Positions 62,249 through 64,000 of a DNA stretch of 64,000 nt are shown here, in pieces. The position numbers and the translations under genes are program-made. Each line of letters begins with the position of its first letter. The first letter of the stretch is position 1. The notes below the pieces were generated by a model. The model was not told where the DNA came from and ran no database searches. It was given only the letters and a program-made list of their open reading frames with translations. The stretch lies in assembly GCF_023516435.1 (NCBI RefSeq), contig NZ_CP097332.1, forward strand, positions 1-64,000, read 5' to 3'. Source of the DNA: Jatrophihabitans telluris (GTDB taxonomy: Bacteria; Actinomycetota; Actinomycetes; Mycobacteriales; Jatrophihabitantaceae).

Positions 62249-63226
62249 TCACTCCTTGTTCGTCACGGGCTGGTCGAAGTCGACGTCGATGCTCTCGAAG
62301 CCCTTGGCCTGCTCCGCCCTCGCCTGGTCGCCGTAGGCGCGCCGGTCGCCGGAGGTCAGCTGCACGTTGTCGGTGAACGGAGTGAGCAACGAGCGGGGCG
62401 AGAGGCCATTGACGCGGACCACGTTGATCTCGATGCAGAGGACGACGATGACGGAGGTGACGTAGAGGAACGCGAGCAGTCCGAGGACCAGCGCGAAGAC
62501 CCCGTTGGTCGCCGAGGCGCCGTGGACGACGTGCGCGACGTAGAGCACGCCGAAGGTCTGCAGGAGCTGCCACGAGACGGCGGCGATGAGTGCGCCCGGA
62601 GCAACCTCGCGCACGGTCAGCGCCCGGGACGCGGCGACTCTGAAGGCGAAGACGAACACGGCCGCGTTGACGACGATGGAGCCGAGGAAGACCAGCACCT
62701 TCACCGCGCCGCTCAGCGACCCCGCGTTGCTGGCGCCCAGCGCGGACAGCAGTGTCGTCGCGATGACAGCGACACCGGCGGTCGCCAACAGCAACAGGCT
62801 GCGTCCGCGTGCCTTGAACGGGTTCGGTCTGCGGTTGCGGGGCACTCCCCACGCGGTGTTCATCGCGTACTGGGTGGCCTGGGCCACTCCGAGGCCACCG
62901 TAGACCGAGCCCAGGATCCCGATGACCAGACCGGCCGTTCCACCGCTGAGCTTGCGGGGCTGGCCGAGCTGCGAACCGACGACGGGGAACTGTGCCAGCG
63001 CCGAGTTCAGCACTCTGTGCTGCAGGGCCGGGTCACCGGCAAGGACGATGCCGAGGACGGTGGCCAACAGCAGGAGCAGCGGGAACAGCGACACGAACGC
63101 GTAGTACGTGATGAGTGCGGCCAGATACCCACCGCTGTCGTCGACGTACTTGTACACGACGGCAAGGGGAAAACCGGCCGCGGGATGACGGCGCTGGAAG
63201 GAATCGAGCCGCTCGACTGCGCCCAT
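62249..63226 (-). CDS. YihY/BrkB-family membrane protein
   Basis: Integral membrane protein of unknown function, 325 aa from the ATG at 63226. Six helices are visible, with the family start VVYKYVDDSGGYLAALITYYAFVSLFPLLLLLATVLG and a later block VAPGALIAAVSWQLLQTFGVLYVAHV. The C-terminus is hydrophilic (GDRRAYGDQARAEQAKGFESIDVDF). Once annotated as ribonuclease BN, but that activity is not from this family. Convergent with the RsbP-like gene. Confidence 0.88.
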   Translation of the reverse strand: MGAVERLDSFQRRHPAAGFPLAVVYKYVDDSGGYLAALITYYAFVSLFPLLLLLATVLGIVLAGDPALQHRVLNSALAQFPVVGSQLGQPRKLSGGTAGLVIGILGSVYGGLGVAQATQYAMNTAWGVPRNRRPNPFKARGRSLLLLATAGVAVIATTLLSALGASNAGSLSGAVKVLVFLGSIVVNAAVFVFAFRVAASRALTVREVAPGALIAAVSWQLLQTFGVLYVAHVVHGASATNGVFALVLGLLAFLYVTSVIVVLCIEINVVRVNGLSPRSLLTPFTDNVQLTSGDRRAYGDQARAEQAKGFESIDVDFDQPVTNKE

Positions 63227-63322
63227 GCGACTACTCCCGGTCTCGATGTGCTGCGGTGGGTCCGGTCTTCAGCGTGCCACCCCGCGTGGGTCGGGCTCGG
63301 CGCGGCCGGTTCGTCGGTCTGC

Positions 63323-64000
63323 TCATTCCTGGCTTCGTCCGGCTGTGAGGGCGACCGCGTCGCGTACGACGCCGACGAGGCTGCCCCGCCGCCTGCTGCG
63401 CCGCTGGGCATCGCCCGAAGTCCCTTTCAGCAGCAAGCGTTTGAGCAACTGCGCCAGCTCCTCGTACTCCTCGTGCTCCTCCAGATCGGGGCGCAGCTCC
63501 TGGAGCAGGTCCTCGATCGCGTCGTGCGCGCCGACCAGCTTCGCCTGCCGGGGACTCCACAGGCTGTCGGTCAGGCCGAAGCGCGCGGCCCGCCACCGGG
63601 CGGCCCGAAGCAGGCTGTCGGACAGCGACAGCGGTTGGTCGAGGGTTCGCGCGCCGAGCGTGCGCACCAGCGAGCGGACGAGTCCGGCGAACAACACGGC
63701 GTCCTCGACGTCGGTACAGACGTCGGCCACGCGGAACTCCAGGGTGGGGTAGCGCGAGGACGGCCTGATGTCCCAGAGCAACGCTCCAGCGTCCTCGATG
63801 AGTCCGCTCGCCACGAGCTCGTCCACGGCGCGCGTGTACTCCTGAGCTGACCCGAGGACCGCCGGGGGCCCGCCCTGGGGCCAGAGGGCCAACCACGCCA
63901 ACCGGAAGCTGTCGTAACCGGTGTCGCGGCCTTCGTGGAACGGCGAGCTGCCGGTCAGGGCACCCAGCACCGGAAGGTACGGCCGGGCCCGGGTCATGAT
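63323..64000 (-). CDS. GCS2 / YbdK-type glutamate-cysteine ligase-like protein (5' end beyond window)
   Basis: Carboxylate-amine ligase of the GCS2 family. Only the C-terminal 225 codons are present; the start lies to the right of the window. The visible part has LTGSSPFHEGRDTGYDSFR, IRPSSRYPTLEFRVADVCTDVEDAVLFAGLVRSLV and a Glu/Arg-rich C-terminal helix, all characteristic of YbdK proteins. True YbdK shows weak glutamate-cysteine ligase activity in vitro; the physiological role in actinobacteria is uncertain. The extra C-terminal tail (RRSRRRGSLVGVV) is not conserved. Confidence 0.85.
   Translation of the reverse strand: MMTRARPYLPVLGALTGSSPFHEGRDTGYDSFRLAWLALWPQGGPPAVLGSAQEYTRAVDELVASGLIEDAGALLWDIRPSSRYPTLEFRVADVCTDVEDAVLFAGLVRSLVRTLGARTLDQPLSLSDSLLRAARWRAARFGLTDSLWSPRQAKLVGAHDAIEDLLQELRPDLEEHEEYEELAQLLKRLLLKGTSGDAQRRSRRRGSLVGVVRDAVALTAGRSQE

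Overview
This window comes from a high-GC actinobacterium. The evidence is strong G/C third-position bias, many GTG and TTG starts, ATGA/GTGA stop-start overlaps, three GAF-ANTAR regulators, several ECF sigma factors, LacI-type sugar regulators and Tat/lipoprotein sugar-binding proteins. The mix of ANTAR proteins, GGDEF/EAL enzymes and arabinan degradation suggests a soil or plant-litter organism, perhaps near Nakamurella, Jatrophihabitans or other Frankineae. That placement is inference. I saw no rRNA, tRNA, transposase, integrase or true CRISPR array.

Layout. 1-3.8 kb: high-affinity phosphate ABC transporter on the minus strand in the order pstB-pstC-pstA-pstS (pstS is cut by the left edge), with a weak PHO-box-like site upstream. 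3.8-6.0 kb: two tandem paralogues with a DUF1508-like motif, an HNH-like protein and a small hypothetical. 6.1-21.1 kb: an L-arabinose/arabinan regulon with araA-araB-araD, two GH51 arabinofuranosidases around a sugar ABC transporter that has no ATPase gene of its own, a secreted sialidase-fold (probably GH93) exo-arabinanase with two carbohydrate-binding modules, a LacI regulator and a metallo-beta-lactamase-fold hydrolase. Twin operators in the divergent abfA/arabinanase promoter region recur upstream of the lacI gene.

21-34.9 kb is a signalling region: a PAS-GGDEF-EAL protein, an ECF42-like sigma factor with its DGPF/YCII partner, a single-chain sigma / zinc-finger / membrane / discoidin-domain protein, a CHASE3-GGDEF protein, and a subtilisin-like protease translationally adjacent to a membrane GGDEF-EAL protein. 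35-49.5 kb: alcohol dehydrogenase plus SDR, GAF-ANTAR, large catalase beside an ankyrin protein, hemerythrin, a further GGDEF-EAL protein, a secreted phosphodiesterase and another ECF sigma factor. 49.9-64 kb: a mechanosensitive-channel-like protein, small proteins, GAF-ANTAR, VOC protein, PIG-L deacetylase plus glycosyltransferase, membrane proteins, a second LacI, and an RsbQ-RsbP-like stress-signalling pair, followed by YihY/BrkB and a GCS2-type ligase cut by the right edge.

The most unusual signal is a short repeat with core CAACAAGGGCAACCTCAACG (two variable positions). It forms tandem arrays at three separate places. In two intergenic places the period is exactly 32 bp; inside the ECF42-like sigma gene the spacings are 33, 33 and 42 bp, so the reading frame is kept. 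Other short tandem repeats (in pstA, the GGDEF-EAL gene, the protease tail and several spacers) show a genome prone to, or tolerant of, repeat expansion.
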